DNA of 64,000 nt, taken from the NCBI GenBank assembly GCA_027485675.1, contig JAIXQP010000019.1, positions 124,001 through 188,000 on the forward strand, read 5' to 3'. Each line of letters begins with the position of its first letter. Position 1 is the stretch's first letter. Positions 51,493 to 60,500 of the stretch are shown here, piece by piece. The notes beneath the pieces were generated by a model. It searched no databases, was not told the origin of the DNA, and saw nothing but the letters and a program-made list of their open reading frames with translations. A program made the translations under genes and the position numbers. The stretch comes from Terriglobales bacterium (lineage in GTDB: Bacteria; Acidobacteriota; Terriglobia; Bryobacterales; Bryobacteraceae).

Positions 51493-53322
51493 ATGCGGAT
51501 CCTCCTGAATTCAATTGCCTTATGCAGTTTGAGCTTCGCCCAGGTTGCCGAGGTTCCCGTAATGGCCCCGGTCTCCCAATGGGAGCCCCCGGCGGCGAAA
51601 GCAGCGGCCTCGCTCGCGGAAAGCACCGCGGCGGCCCCCAAAACCCTGTTGACCGTGGGCGAACGGTCGAACTGGACGGAAACCGGGCGCTACGCCGATT
51701 CCGTCGCCTACGCCCGGGCCCTCGAAAAAGCCAGCCCCTGGGTCAAGACGATCTCCTTCGGCAAGTCGCCCCAAGGCCGCGACATCATCGCCACCATCGT
51801 CTCGAAAGACCGCGCCTTCACCCCCGATGCCGCCCGGAAGACCGGCAAGCTCATCGTGCTTCTCGAAAGCTGCATCCATCCCGGCGAAGTCGACGGCAAG
51901 GAAGCCGGCGAGATGCTCCTTCGCGACGTCGCCGTCACGAAGAAGTATGCCGCCTGGCTCGACCACGTCATCCTCATCAACATCCCGATCTTCAACGTCG
52001 ACGGCCACGAAATCTGGAGCGGCTACAACCGCATCAACCAGCAGGGCCCCAACGCCATGGGCTTCCGCGCCACCGCGCAGCGCCTAAACCTCAACCGCGA
52101 CTTCCTCAAAGCCGACGCCCCCGAAATGAAGGCCTGGCTCCGCTTCTTCAACGCCTGGCTCCCGGACTTCTTCATCGATAACCACGTCACCGACGGCGCC
52201 GACTTCCAATACGACATCACCATCGACACGCCCATGAACCAGGACATCTGGGCCAACCTCGCCCAGTGGACCCGCGAGCGCTACCTCCCCGCGTTGAACG
52301 ATGCCATGACCACCGACGGCCACGTCATGGGCCCCTACGGCGGCTTCCGCCAGCGCGGCCGCCCCGAAAGCGGCTTTGAAACGCTCGGCGTCACCCCGCG
52401 CTTTTCAAACGGCTACCTCGCCGCGCAGAACCGGCCCTCTCTCCTCGTCGAAACCCACAGCCTCAAAACCTTCAAGACGCGCAGCTGGGGCCACTACAAC
52501 ATCATGAAGCGGTCCATCGAAATCCTCATCCGGGATCCCAAAACCCTGCAGGCCGCCGTCCGCGAAGCAGACCGCGCCGTGGCCGCCCTCGCCGGCTCCG
52601 CCGTGTCCGTCCATCTGGATGGAAAATCGAGCAACGAAACGAAGCCATTCACCTTCCGGGCGCTGAAAGCTGTCGCCCGCCCCAGCGAGCTCAACGGAGC
52701 CACCGTGCTCGCCTATCAGAAAGAGACCCTCGACATCCCCACGACCATCTACGACCGCATGACCACCACCCTCGCCGCCACCGTGCCCAAGGGCTACTAC
52801 GTCCCGGCCGAGTGGATCGAGATCCTCGAGCGGCTCGAACTCCACGGCGTCAAAACCGAACGGACCACCAAGGAGATCCAGGGCGAATTCGCCACCTATC
52901 GCCTCAAGGAACCCAAGTGGAGCGCCACCCCGTTTGAAGGCCGCCTCGCCGTCGACTTCAAAGTGGTGCCCGTCAAAGAGAAGCGTACGATTCCCGCCGG
53001 CAGCGTCTATGTCCCGATGAACCAGCGCGCGGCCCGCGTGGCGCTGAACCTGCTCGAACCCGCCGCGCCCGATTCGCTCGTCCGCTGGGGCTTCCTGAAC
53101 TCGATCTTCGAGCAGAAGGAGTACTTCTCGGACTACGTCTTCGAACCGATCGCCCAGGAGATGGCCCGCCGCCATCCGCAACTCAAAGCCGAGTTCGACG
53201 CCAAACTCAAAGCCGACGCCAAGTTCGCGGCCAACCCGCGCGCCCGGCTCCAGTGGTGGTACGAACGCTCACCGTACCTGGAGCCGGATAAAGACGCCTA
53301 TCCCATCGTCCGCGTGGATTGA
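51493..53322 (+). CDS. Exported M14-family zinc carboxypeptidase
   Basis: A 609-residue exported metallopeptidase. A signal peptide ends near LSFAQ (residue 17). Zinc ligands appear as HPGE (His129, Glu132) in ESCIHPGEVDGKEAGE and His231 in FIDNHVTDGADFQYDI, and substrate-binding residues in LNLNRDFLKADAPE. RPSLLVETHSLKTFKTR holds the probable catalytic Glu. The C-terminal 250 residues form an unassigned, probably beta-rich extension. The ATG at 51493 directly precedes the signal; 59 bp separate it from the divergent DUF1553 gene. The 3' end overlaps the convergent chorismate mutase gene by 25 bp. Confidence 0.9.
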   Translation: MRILLNSIALCSLSFAQVAEVPVMAPVSQWEPPAAKAAASLAESTAAAPKTLLTVGERSNWTETGRYADSVAYARALEKASPWVKTISFGKSPQGRDIIATIVSKDRAFTPDAARKTGKLIVLLESCIHPGEVDGKEAGEMLLRDVAVTKKYAAWLDHVILINIPIFNVDGHEIWSGYNRINQQGPNAMGFRATAQRLNLNRDFLKADAPEMKAWLRFFNAWLPDFFIDNHVTDGADFQYDITIDTPMNQDIWANLAQWTRERYLPALNDAMTTDGHVMGPYGGFRQRGRPESGFETLGVTPRFSNGYLAAQNRPSLLVETHSLKTFKTRSWGHYNIMKRSIEILIRDPKTLQAAVREADRAVAALAGSAVSVHLDGKSSNETKPFTFRALKAVARPSELNGATVLAYQKETLDIPTTIYDRMTTTLAATVPKGYYVPAEWIEILERLELHGVKTERTTKEIQGEFATYRLKEPKWSATPFEGRLAVDFKVVPVKEKRTIPAGSVYVPMNQRAARVALNLLEPAAPDSLVRWGFLNSIFEQKEYFSDYVFEPIAQEMARRHPQLKAEFDAKLKADAKFAANPRARLQWWYERSPYLEPDKDAYPIVRVD

Positions 53323-53603
53323 AAGTGCGCCTGCTCCTCCGCGACGAAGTGCTGAACGAGGAGACGGAAGAGAGACTCGACCATGTCCGGGTTGAGTCCT
53401 TGCTCGGCCGCCCAGCCGCGGCGGACGGCGATCATGGCCTGCACTCTCGCCGGATCGGCAACGGCCGACGGAGAGCTTTTGAATTGAGCTGCCGCGAGGA
53501 CGTAGTGCCGCCGCTCTGCAAGGGTGCGGAGCAACTCTGCGTCAAGACGGTCGATCTCCATACGGACGTCCGCCAACGAGGTGCACTCCGCGGGTGGTTT
53601 CAT
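53298..53603 (-). CDS. Chorismate mutase (AroQ), PchB-like isochorismate-pyruvate lyase
   Basis: A 101-residue AroQ-fold protein strongly resembling Pseudomonas PchB, which converts isochorismate to salicylate plus pyruvate and also has weak chorismate mutase activity. From memory of PchB, the active-site residues Arg14, Arg31 and Lys42 fall at the same positions here. At position 90, Gln in PchB is Glu here (AEEQ versus AEQI). The Pro/Cys/Thr start PPAECTSLADVR also matches. Its ATG overlaps the DUF1501 stop as ATGA. No isochorismate synthase or siderophore gene is nearby, so it could be a chorismate mutase for aromatic amino acids. Confidence 0.88.
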   Translation of the reverse strand: MKPPAECTSLADVRMEIDRLDAELLRTLAERRHYVLAAAQFKSSPSAVADPARVQAMIAVRRGWAAEQGLNPDMVESLFRLLVQHFVAEEQAHFQSTRTMG

Positions 53604-55075
53604 GCCAGCAGCGCCTTGACGACGTGCGCCTTCTCGACGCCCGTCAGCTTCTGGTCCAGGCCCTGGAACTTATACGTGAACCGCTCGTGGTCAATGCCGA
53701 GTAGATGCAGCATCGTCGCCTGGAAGTCCCGCACGTGCACCGGGTCCTTCGTGATGTTGTAGCTGAACTCGTCCGTCTCCCCGTGCGTGTAGCCGCCCTT
53801 GGTCCCGCCGCCGGCCATCCAGAGGCTGAAGCACCGCGGATGGTGGTCGCGGCCATAGTCGGTCGCCGTCAGCTTGCCTTGCGAGTAGATCGTGCGGCCG
53901 AACTCGCCGCCAAAAATGACGAGCGTATCGTCCAGCATCCCGCGCTGCTTCAAGTCCTGCACCAGCGCGTAGCAGGCCTGGTCGACGTCCTTACACTGCG
54001 ACGGCAATACCTCCGGCAGCAGACCATGCACGTCCCAACCGCGCATATAAAGCTGCACGAACCGCACCCCGCGTTCCACCAGCCGCCGCGCCATCAATGC
54101 CGAGTTGGCGAACGTCCCGCCCTCGCGCGCCGCCTCGCCATAGAGCTTGAAGGTCGACTCCGGCTCGCTCTTGATATCGGTTAACTCCGGCACGGAAGCC
54201 TGCATCCGGAACGCCATTTCGTACTGCGCAATCCGCGTCCGCGTCTCCGGGTCGCTCAGCTTCTCGGCCGTAATCTGGTTCATCTGGCCGAGCGCGTCCA
54301 GCATCCGCCGGCGCATCGGCGTCGGCACGCCGTCCGGATTATTGATATAGAGCACCGGGTCGCCGCCGCTGCGCAGCGAGACGCCAGAGTACTGCCCCGA
54401 AAGGAACCCCGCGCTCCACAGCCGCGCCGAAATCGCCTGCACGTTCGCCTTCGGGTGCGAGTGCTTCGCGTTGAGCACCACGAACGCCGGCAGATCCTGA
54501 TTCGTGCTCCCCAGCCCATAGGAAACCCACGAGCCGATGCACGGCTTGCCCGCGATCATGAAGCCGGTCTGGATGAACGTAATCGCCGGTTCGTGGTTGA
54601 TCGCCTCCGTATTCATGGAACGGATCAGCGTGATGTCATCGGCCATCTTGGCCGTCCACGGCAGCAGTTCCGATAGCTCCATGCCGCTCTTGCCGTGTTT
54701 GGCGAACTTGAACACCGTTGGCGCAATCGGGAACCGCGCCTGCCCCGACGTCATCGTCGTCAGCCGCTGGCCGGAGCGGATGGATTCGGGCAGGTCCTTG
54801 TCGAACCAGTCCTGCATCTTCGGCTTCCAGTCGAACAGGTCGTGCTGCGGCGGCGCGCCCACCATGTGCAGGTAGATCACCCGCTTGGCCTTCGGCGCGA
54901 AGTGCGGCAACCCCGGCAAGCCCGGAACGCCTCCTTCCGACTTCGGCGCGGCGGACATCAGTTGCGAGAGCGCCACGGCCCCCAGGCCCCCGCGCAGCAA
55001 CTGCCGGCGGCCTTCGTTGATCACGCACTCTTCGGTGGGATCGAGATTCGGTTTGAGAAACGGGAGCAGGCTCAT
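53600..55075 (-). CDS. DUF1501 protein, cluster B (Tat-exported)
   Basis: A 491-residue DUF1501 protein with a Tat-like signal after 20 residues (EGRRQLLRGGLGAVALSQLM). The domain shows YLHMVGAPPQHDLFDWKP, LLPWTAKMADDITLIRSMNTEAINHEPAITFIQTG, RRLVERGVRFVQLYMRGWDVHG and DTLVIFGGEFGRTIYSQG, then DHHPRCFSLWMAGGGTKGGYTHG. It is clearly diverged from the cluster A copy. Its start overlaps the DUF1549/DUF1553 stop by 4 nt and its stop overlaps the chorismate mutase start, making a three-gene coupled unit. Confidence 0.93.
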   Translation of the reverse strand: MSLLPFLKPNLDPTEECVINEGRRQLLRGGLGAVALSQLMSAAPKSEGGVPGLPGLPHFAPKAKRVIYLHMVGAPPQHDLFDWKPKMQDWFDKDLPESIRSGQRLTTMTSGQARFPIAPTVFKFAKHGKSGMELSELLPWTAKMADDITLIRSMNTEAINHEPAITFIQTGFMIAGKPCIGSWVSYGLGSTNQDLPAFVVLNAKHSHPKANVQAISARLWSAGFLSGQYSGVSLRSGGDPVLYINNPDGVPTPMRRRMLDALGQMNQITAEKLSDPETRTRIAQYEMAFRMQASVPELTDIKSEPESTFKLYGEAAREGGTFANSALMARRLVERGVRFVQLYMRGWDVHGLLPEVLPSQCKDVDQACYALVQDLKQRGMLDDTLVIFGGEFGRTIYSQGKLTATDYGRDHHPRCFSLWMAGGGTKGGYTHGETDEFSYNITKDPVHVRDFQATMLHLLGIDHERFTYKFQGLDQKLTGVEKAHVVKALLA

Positions 55076-58000
55076 TTGGTGACGACCTCGTCAAGATTCA
55101 AAAGTTGGTTGGTGACCATGGTCAGCGCCGCGAACTCCGCCGGGGGCAGGGAAGCGTCCGGCTTCGATTCGCCCACCGCCAGCAGCTTCTTCGCCTCGGT
55201 TGGGTTCGAATCGTAAAAACGCAGATAGTCGCGGTACGCGCTCTGGGTAATCGTCTGCTCGCGCTCCTCCAGCGGACGCGCCAGCACCGCCCGGGCTACA
55301 AAATGCAGCTGCCCGGCCGGGTTGTTCTTCTCGGCCTGCAGCGCGCGTTGCGCCAGCGCCCGCGCGGCTTCGACAAACTGCGGATCGTTCATCGTCACCA
55401 GCGCCTGCAGCGGCGTATTGGTGCGTTCGCGCCGCACCGTGCAGGTCTCGCGCGTCGGCGCGTTGAAGATCTCCATATTGGCCGGCGGCGCGCTCCGTTT
55501 CCAGAACGTATAAAGGCTCCGGCGATACAGACTCTCGCCGGAGTCGCGCTTATAGAACCGGGTGTTGCTGCCGTCCATCGCTACGGTCTCCCAAACGTTA
55601 TCCGGCTGATACGGCTTCACACTCGGGCCGCCAATCGTAGCCGTCAGCAAGCCGCTGGCGGCGAGGGCATAGTCGCGGATCATCTCGCCGTCCATGCGGA
55701 AACGCGGCCCCCGCGCGAGCAGCCGGTTGTCCGGGTCGGCCTGCAGCTTGGCCGGGGTGGCGATGGCGGCCTGCCGGTAGGCCGAACTGGTCACCATCAG
55801 CCGCAGCAGCGCCTTCACGTCCCAACCCGATTCACGGAACTCAATCGCCAGCCAGTCGAGCAGCTCCGGATGCGACGGCGCTTCGCCCTGGCTGCCGAAA
55901 TCGTCGGCGGTCTTCACGATGCCGATGCCGAAAATCTCCTGCCAGAGGCGGTTCACGGTCACCCGCGCCGTCAGCGGATTATTCGCATCCACCAGCCATT
56001 GCGCCAGGCCCAGCCGGTTCTTCGGCGCGCCCGCGGGCAACGGCGGCAGCACGCCAGGCACCGCCGGCTCCACCTTGTCGCGCGGCTGGTCGTACTGGCC
56101 CCGGTACAGGATGTTGGACATCGGCTGCGAATCGGCCTTCTCCTGCATCACGTGCGTGATGGCGCCGCGCCGCCGGATGGCGAGCCGCTCGGCGGCCAGC
56201 CCGGCGATGTGCTGGTGGGCCGCCCGCCCGCCGGCGTCGACGTTGGCCAGATAGTAGTGTTCCGCGGCGGCGCGGTCCCCCTGTTGCAACTCCGGCCACA
56301 GCGCAATGCTCCGCGCCTCGTGCGCCGTCAGCGCCCGGCCGTAAATCCGCAGATCGCTGATCTTCCCGCCCGCGAAGAATCGCTTGTTCCCGTCGCTGCC
56401 CAGGCGGACCGGAGCGGCGGTCTTAATCTCTCCGATCAAGTCAAAGAACGATTCGCTGGCGCCTTCGTAGGGCACCGCCTCGCCGTTGACGAACAGCGCC
56501 ATGCTGTCCCGCCGGCCGCTGCCGTCGTAGGTGAACGTCACGTGGTGCCAGGCGTTGACGGCCAGCCGCCGGTCGTTCGTCCCCCGCACCTGAATGGCCT
56601 TGTTGTCATCGCCCACCAGCCGCAGAAACGGCCGGCGATCGTTCACTTCCACAGCGATGCCCCGGGCCTTGTCCTCCGGGTAGCGTTCGAGCTGGCTCAA
56701 CACTGTCAGGTTCTCCGTGCTCTTCGGCAAATAGAACCGCACGGCAATCGAAAACGCCTGGCCCCGCGCAAACAGCGGCTGGTTCGCCAACTCGCGCGTC
56801 TGTTTGGCCTCGAACGTCAACTCGCCCGCGGGCAGCCGGAACGCTTCGCCCGCCACCGGCAGCTTCACTTTCTTCTGCCGGCCCTTCCGGAACCACTCGG
56901 CGAAGCCCGGCGCCGCGGCGGCCTTCGCCGCTTCGAGCCGCTGCTGCGCGGCCGCTTCCACGCTCGACAGGCTCGCCCACCGCTCGCGATCCTCCGGGCG
57001 CGGCACCACGAGCACCGGCGGCGTATCGTAAATGTTCCCGTCAAGCGGCCGCTGCAGCGTGTTGCGATAGAACGCCGTCAGCGCATAGAAGTCCTTCTGC
57101 GAAATCGGGTCGAACTTGTGATCGTGGCAACTGGCGCAGCCGACGGTCATGCCGAGAAAAACGGCCCCGGTCGTATCGGCGCGGTCCTTGTCGTACATCG
57201 CCTGCACTTCGTCCGGAATCACCCCGCCCTCGTTCGTCGTCACGTTGCAGCGCTGGAAGCCGCTGGCGATCTGCTGCTCCATCGTGCGGTTCGGCAGCAA
57301 GTCGCCGGCCACCTGCCAGAGCACGAACTGATCAAAGCGCAGATTCTTGTTGAACGCCTGAATCACCCAATCGCGATACGGCCACATCTCCCGGTAGTTG
57401 TCGATATGCAGGCCGTGCGTATCGGCGTAGCGGGCGGCGTCGAGCCAGAAACGGGCGCGGTGTTCCCCATATTGCGGCGAGGCCAGATAGCGGTCCACCA
57501 GCTTCTCGTAGGCATCCGGCGAAGCGTCCGCCACGAACGCCTCCACCTCGGCCGCTTGCGGCGGCAGGCCGGTCAGGTCCAGCGCCAGCCGGCGCGCCAA
57601 CGTCCGCCGGTCGGCCTCGGGCGCCGGGGTTAGCCCCGCACCTTCCATCCGGGCCAGCAGCAGTTGGTCGAGCGGACTCCGCGGCCACTGCGTGTTCCGC
57701 ACGGCGGGTAGCGAGGGCTTCACGGGCTGTTGAAACGCCCAGTGCTCCTGCCACGGCGCGCCCTGCTCCACCCACCGGGTCAACGTCGCCCGCTGCTGCG
57801 GCGAAATCTGTTTATGCGTGTGCGGCGGCGGCATCAGCAGCGCCGGATCCTTGTGCGCAATCCGCTGCAGGATCAGGCTCTCGGCCGGCTTACCGGGCAC
57901 AATCGCCGCGCCCTTCTTCCGCACCGCAAAGGCGCCCTCCCGCGTATCCAGCCGCAGGTTCGCCATACGCGTCGTACGGTCCGGCCCATGGCAGTGGAAA

Positions 58001-58101
58001 CAGTTGTCGGAGAGGATCGGACGCACTTCGCGCTGAAAATCAACCGGCGCCTGCGCTAGAGCGAACCCCGACGCCAACGTAAAGATAACGACACTCCGCA
58101 T
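55072..58101 (-). CDS. PSCyt1-DUF1549-LamG-DUF1553 protein, cluster B
   Basis: A 1009-residue exported protein in the planctomycete-cytochrome style. A signal ends near LAQA (17). An N-terminal PSCyt1-like domain has CFHCHG (Cys34, Cys37, His38). DUF1549 (about 125-350) has PLDQLLLARMEGAGLTPAPEADRRTLARRLALDLTG and a second motif CASCHDHKFDPI. A concanavalin-A/LamG-like domain (about 430-620) includes AWHHVTFTYDGSGRRDSMALFVNGEAV. DUF1553 (about 690-960) has NNPLTARVTVNRLWQEIFGIGIV and ETCTVRRERTNTPLQALVTMNDPQ. The LamG domain suggests glycan binding. It starts the coupled cluster B unit. Confidence 0.93.
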   Translation of the reverse strand: MRSVVIFTLASGFALAQAPVDFQREVRPILSDNCFHCHGPDRTTRMANLRLDTREGAFAVRKKGAAIVPGKPAESLILQRIAHKDPALLMPPPHTHKQISPQQRATLTRWVEQGAPWQEHWAFQQPVKPSLPAVRNTQWPRSPLDQLLLARMEGAGLTPAPEADRRTLARRLALDLTGLPPQAAEVEAFVADASPDAYEKLVDRYLASPQYGEHRARFWLDAARYADTHGLHIDNYREMWPYRDWVIQAFNKNLRFDQFVLWQVAGDLLPNRTMEQQIASGFQRCNVTTNEGGVIPDEVQAMYDKDRADTTGAVFLGMTVGCASCHDHKFDPISQKDFYALTAFYRNTLQRPLDGNIYDTPPVLVVPRPEDRERWASLSSVEAAAQQRLEAAKAAAAPGFAEWFRKGRQKKVKLPVAGEAFRLPAGELTFEAKQTRELANQPLFARGQAFSIAVRFYLPKSTENLTVLSQLERYPEDKARGIAVEVNDRRPFLRLVGDDNKAIQVRGTNDRRLAVNAWHHVTFTYDGSGRRDSMALFVNGEAVPYEGASESFFDLIGEIKTAAPVRLGSDGNKRFFAGGKISDLRIYGRALTAHEARSIALWPELQQGDRAAAEHYYLANVDAGGRAAHQHIAGLAAERLAIRRRGAITHVMQEKADSQPMSNILYRGQYDQPRDKVEPAVPGVLPPLPAGAPKNRLGLAQWLVDANNPLTARVTVNRLWQEIFGIGIVKTADDFGSQGEAPSHPELLDWLAIEFRESGWDVKALLRLMVTSSAYRQAAIATPAKLQADPDNRLLARGPRFRMDGEMIRDYALAASGLLTATIGGPSVKPYQPDNVWETVAMDGSNTRFYKRDSGESLYRRSLYTFWKRSAPPANMEIFNAPTRETCTVRRERTNTPLQALVTMNDPQFVEAARALAQRALQAEKNNPAGQLHFVARAVLARPLEEREQTITQSAYRDYLRFYDSNPTEAKKLLAVGESKPDASLPPAEFAALTMVTNQLLNLDEVVTK

Positions 58102-58113
58102 GCATCCAATATT

Positions 58114-58863
58114 CTATTGCACGGGTGCCGGGCCGGTCTGCGGGTCGAAGCCCGTGGTGGGATGGATATAGAGCACCCGGCCGCAGTTCTCGCAAGTCAT
58201 AAACGGCTGATTCGCCCGCAGCTCCTGCCAGAGCTGCAGCCGGATCTCCATGAAGCAACCCTGGCACTGCGTATTCACAACCTCGACGGCCACGACGCCA
58301 TTCTTGTGCTTCTTCCGGAGCCGCTCATAGATGCTGGTCACCTGCGGCGTCAGCGTGGCGAGTGAGCTCTTCCGCTGTTCGTTCAGCGTGGCGATCTCCG
58401 CGAGACCCGCCTTGTGACGCGTCAACGCCTGCTGCCGCTCCGTCTCGAAGTTCTTCTGCATGGCCAGCAGCGCGCCCTTCGCCGTGCCGATATCGGCGCG
58501 CAGCTGCTCCTCTTCCATCAGCAGTTCCAACTCCCGCTCCTCGGCCTTGGCGATCGCCTGTTCGGCCCAGGTGATCTCGTGTTCAAGCGCCTGCGTCTGC
58601 GTGAAGTTCTGCGCCTCGTTCAACTGCTTCTTGAGCTTGACGATCTTGCTCTTGTGCCGTTCCACATCGCCTTCGAGTTTCCGCCGTTCGCTCTCGTCCG
58701 CTTTCAGCTTGGCTTCGAGCGTGGCCAGAGTCTTCGCCTGCGCGGCGGTCTCTTTTTGCAAAGCGTCCAGCCGCTTGGGCAGTTCGGCCAGTTCACCCTC
58801 CAAACGGGTCACGGCGTGATCACAATCCTGCAGGCGGAGCAACGCTTGCACTTCGGGTAGCAT
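58114..58863 (-). CDS. Coiled-coil zinc-ribbon protein (HP0958/FlgZ type, DUF164-like)
   Basis: A 249-residue protein made of a long coiled-coil hairpin (about 8-180, heptads such as LEGELAELPKRLDALQKE and ERRKLEGDVERHKSKIVKLKKQL) followed by a C4 zinc ribbon with CQGC (about 199-202) and CENC (about 222-225). The fold matches Helicobacter HP0958 and the widespread C4-type zinc-ribbon family. HP0958 binds RNA and flagellar sigma factor partners, but the function elsewhere is not clear. It lies 2 bp downstream of murJ on the same strand and is followed after 12 bp by the cluster B genes. Confidence 0.9.
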   Translation of the reverse strand: MLPEVQALLRLQDCDHAVTRLEGELAELPKRLDALQKETAAQAKTLATLEAKLKADESERRKLEGDVERHKSKIVKLKKQLNEAQNFTQTQALEHEITWAEQAIAKAEERELELLMEEEQLRADIGTAKGALLAMQKNFETERQQALTRHKAGLAEIATLNEQRKSSLATLTPQVTSIYERLRKKHKNGVVAVEVVNTQCQGCFMEIRLQLWQELRANQPFMTCENCGRVLYIHPTTGFDPQTGPAPVQ

Positions 58864-58865
58864 AC

Positions 58866-60500
58866 TTAGCGGAGTCTAGCACGCAGGCGCGCGAGTGGCC
58901 GTTCGAGCGCGTCCGCGGCCAGCGCCATCTCCTCGACGCCCAACAGCCGGCACGTGAAGTAATAAACGGCCAAGCCGCAAGGAATCGACAAAGCGAGATC
59001 CACCAGATACCGCAGCCGGCCCGGTTCAATTCGCGAACCCACGAACCAACTGGTGGCCCAAACGGCGGCGGACATCGCCGCGGCCGCCACCAGAATCCGC
59101 AGCACGCTCGCGAGCAGCGCCCGGCCATAGATGCCCGTCATCCGGCCCTTCAGAATGCTGAACAGAATCAGGCTGCCGGTGATGGCGACCACCGAGGTCG
59201 ACATCGCCAGCCCCGCCAGGCCGAAGCCCGGCTGCGTGGTCATGATGGAGACCACCAGGTAATTAATGGCGATCGAAGCGAGACTGACGAACATCGGCGT
59301 CCGCGCGTCCTTCAACGCGTAGAACGCCGGCACCAGCACCTTCAGGGCGCTGTAGCCGGCCAGGCCGATGGCGAACCAGCCCAGCGCCAGCGCCGTCTGC
59401 TGCGTATCGTAGCTCGTGAATTCGCCCCGCTCAAACAGCGCCCCGATGATAGAGGGCCCCAGCACGAACAGGCCCGCCGAAGACGGAATCGTCAACAGAA
59501 ACACCAGACCCAGCGACCGCGAAAGCGTCCGCCGGAAGTCGTCCATGTCGCCCCGCGCCGCGCTCCGCGAAATGGCCGGCAGCGTCGCTCCGCCAATGGC
59601 CACGCCAAAAAGGCCCAGCGGCAGCTGCATCAGCCGGAACGCGTAACCCAGCCAACTCATCCCGCCGTTGATCTCGGAGGCGAAGCTCGTGTTCACCATC
59701 ACGTTGATCTGCACGGCCGCGTTGCCCAGAATCGCCGGGCCCATCAGCCGCAGAATTTGCCGCAGTCCGGGGTGGTCCCAATCCATCGCCGGACGAAACA
59801 CAAAGCCGCTGCGGACCAGCGCCGGCACCTGGGCCGAAAGCTGTATGATCCCGCCGGCCAGAACCCCCCACGCCATCCCCTCAATCGCCGGGATGCCGAG
59901 ATACGGTCCCGCGAGAAACCCGGTCGTCAACCCAACCACCAGCGAGCCGACGTTGAACATCGACGACGACAGCGCCGGCAGCGCGAACTGGTTGCAGGCG
60001 TTCAGGATGCCCATCGCCTGCGCCGCCAGCGCCACCACCAGCAGAAACGGACACATGATCCGCGTCAGCCGGACGGCGAGTTCATGCTTGCCTTCAATCT
60101 GCCGGAAGCCCGGCGCCAACAGGTCCACCATCTCCGGCGCGAAAATCATCCCGAGCGCGCACAGCGTGCCGACCACCAGGATGATCGCCGTCGCCACCAG
60201 ATTCGCCAAATGAGCGGCATCCTCCCGCGACTTCTTCTGCATCGCTTCGACAAACGTCGGCACGAAGGCCGAACTCAAGGCGCCTTCGGCGAACAGGTCG
60301 CGCGTCAGGTTCGGAATCCGAAAGCCCAGCAAATAGGCGTCATAAGCCGCCGTGGCGCCGAAAAAATGGGCGAGCGTAATCTCGCGGACCAGTCCCGTAA
60401 TGCGGCTGGCCAAAACGGCGATACTGGTCACCCCGGCTGATCTCGCCACCGATTGGCTGGACGAGACGGAGCCGGGAATCTCGGCCGCGTTACTACTCAC
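58866..60500 (-). CDS. murJ: Lipid II flippase MurJ (MviN)
   Basis: A 544-residue MOP-superfamily flippase that moves lipid II to the periplasmic face for peptidoglycan synthesis. It has about 14 TM helices. Family landmarks are SRITGLVREITLAHFFGATAAYDAYLLGFRIPNLTRDLFAEGALSSAFVPTF, then ALAAQAMGILNACNQFALPALS, and GNAAVQINVMVNTSFAS. Later segments include FRLMQLPLGLFGVAIGGATLPAISR and PAFYALKDARTPMFVSLASIAINYL. The start is a GTG with CGGAG 5 nt upstream. The zinc-ribbon gene follows after 2 bp and the M20 gene ends 1 bp upstream. Confidence 0.96.
   Translation of the reverse strand: MSSNAAEIPGSVSSSQSVARSAGVTSIAVLASRITGLVREITLAHFFGATAAYDAYLLGFRIPNLTRDLFAEGALSSAFVPTFVEAMQKKSREDAAHLANLVATAIILVVGTLCALGMIFAPEMVDLLAPGFRQIEGKHELAVRLTRIMCPFLLVVALAAQAMGILNACNQFALPALSSSMFNVGSLVVGLTTGFLAGPYLGIPAIEGMAWGVLAGGIIQLSAQVPALVRSGFVFRPAMDWDHPGLRQILRLMGPAILGNAAVQINVMVNTSFASEINGGMSWLGYAFRLMQLPLGLFGVAIGGATLPAISRSAARGDMDDFRRTLSRSLGLVFLLTIPSSAGLFVLGPSIIGALFERGEFTSYDTQQTALALGWFAIGLAGYSALKVLVPAFYALKDARTPMFVSLASIAINYLVVSIMTTQPGFGLAGLAMSTSVVAITGSLILFSILKGRMTGIYGRALLASVLRILVAAAAMSAAVWATSWFVGSRIEPGRLRYLVDLALSIPCGLAVYYFTCRLLGVEEMALAADALERPLARLRARLR

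Noticed and set aside
55105-57633. An 842-residue plus-strand open frame
   Set aside because: It is antisense to the DUF1549/DUF1553 gene, Arg/Leu-rich and without any domain; high GC at third positions keeps such frames open.
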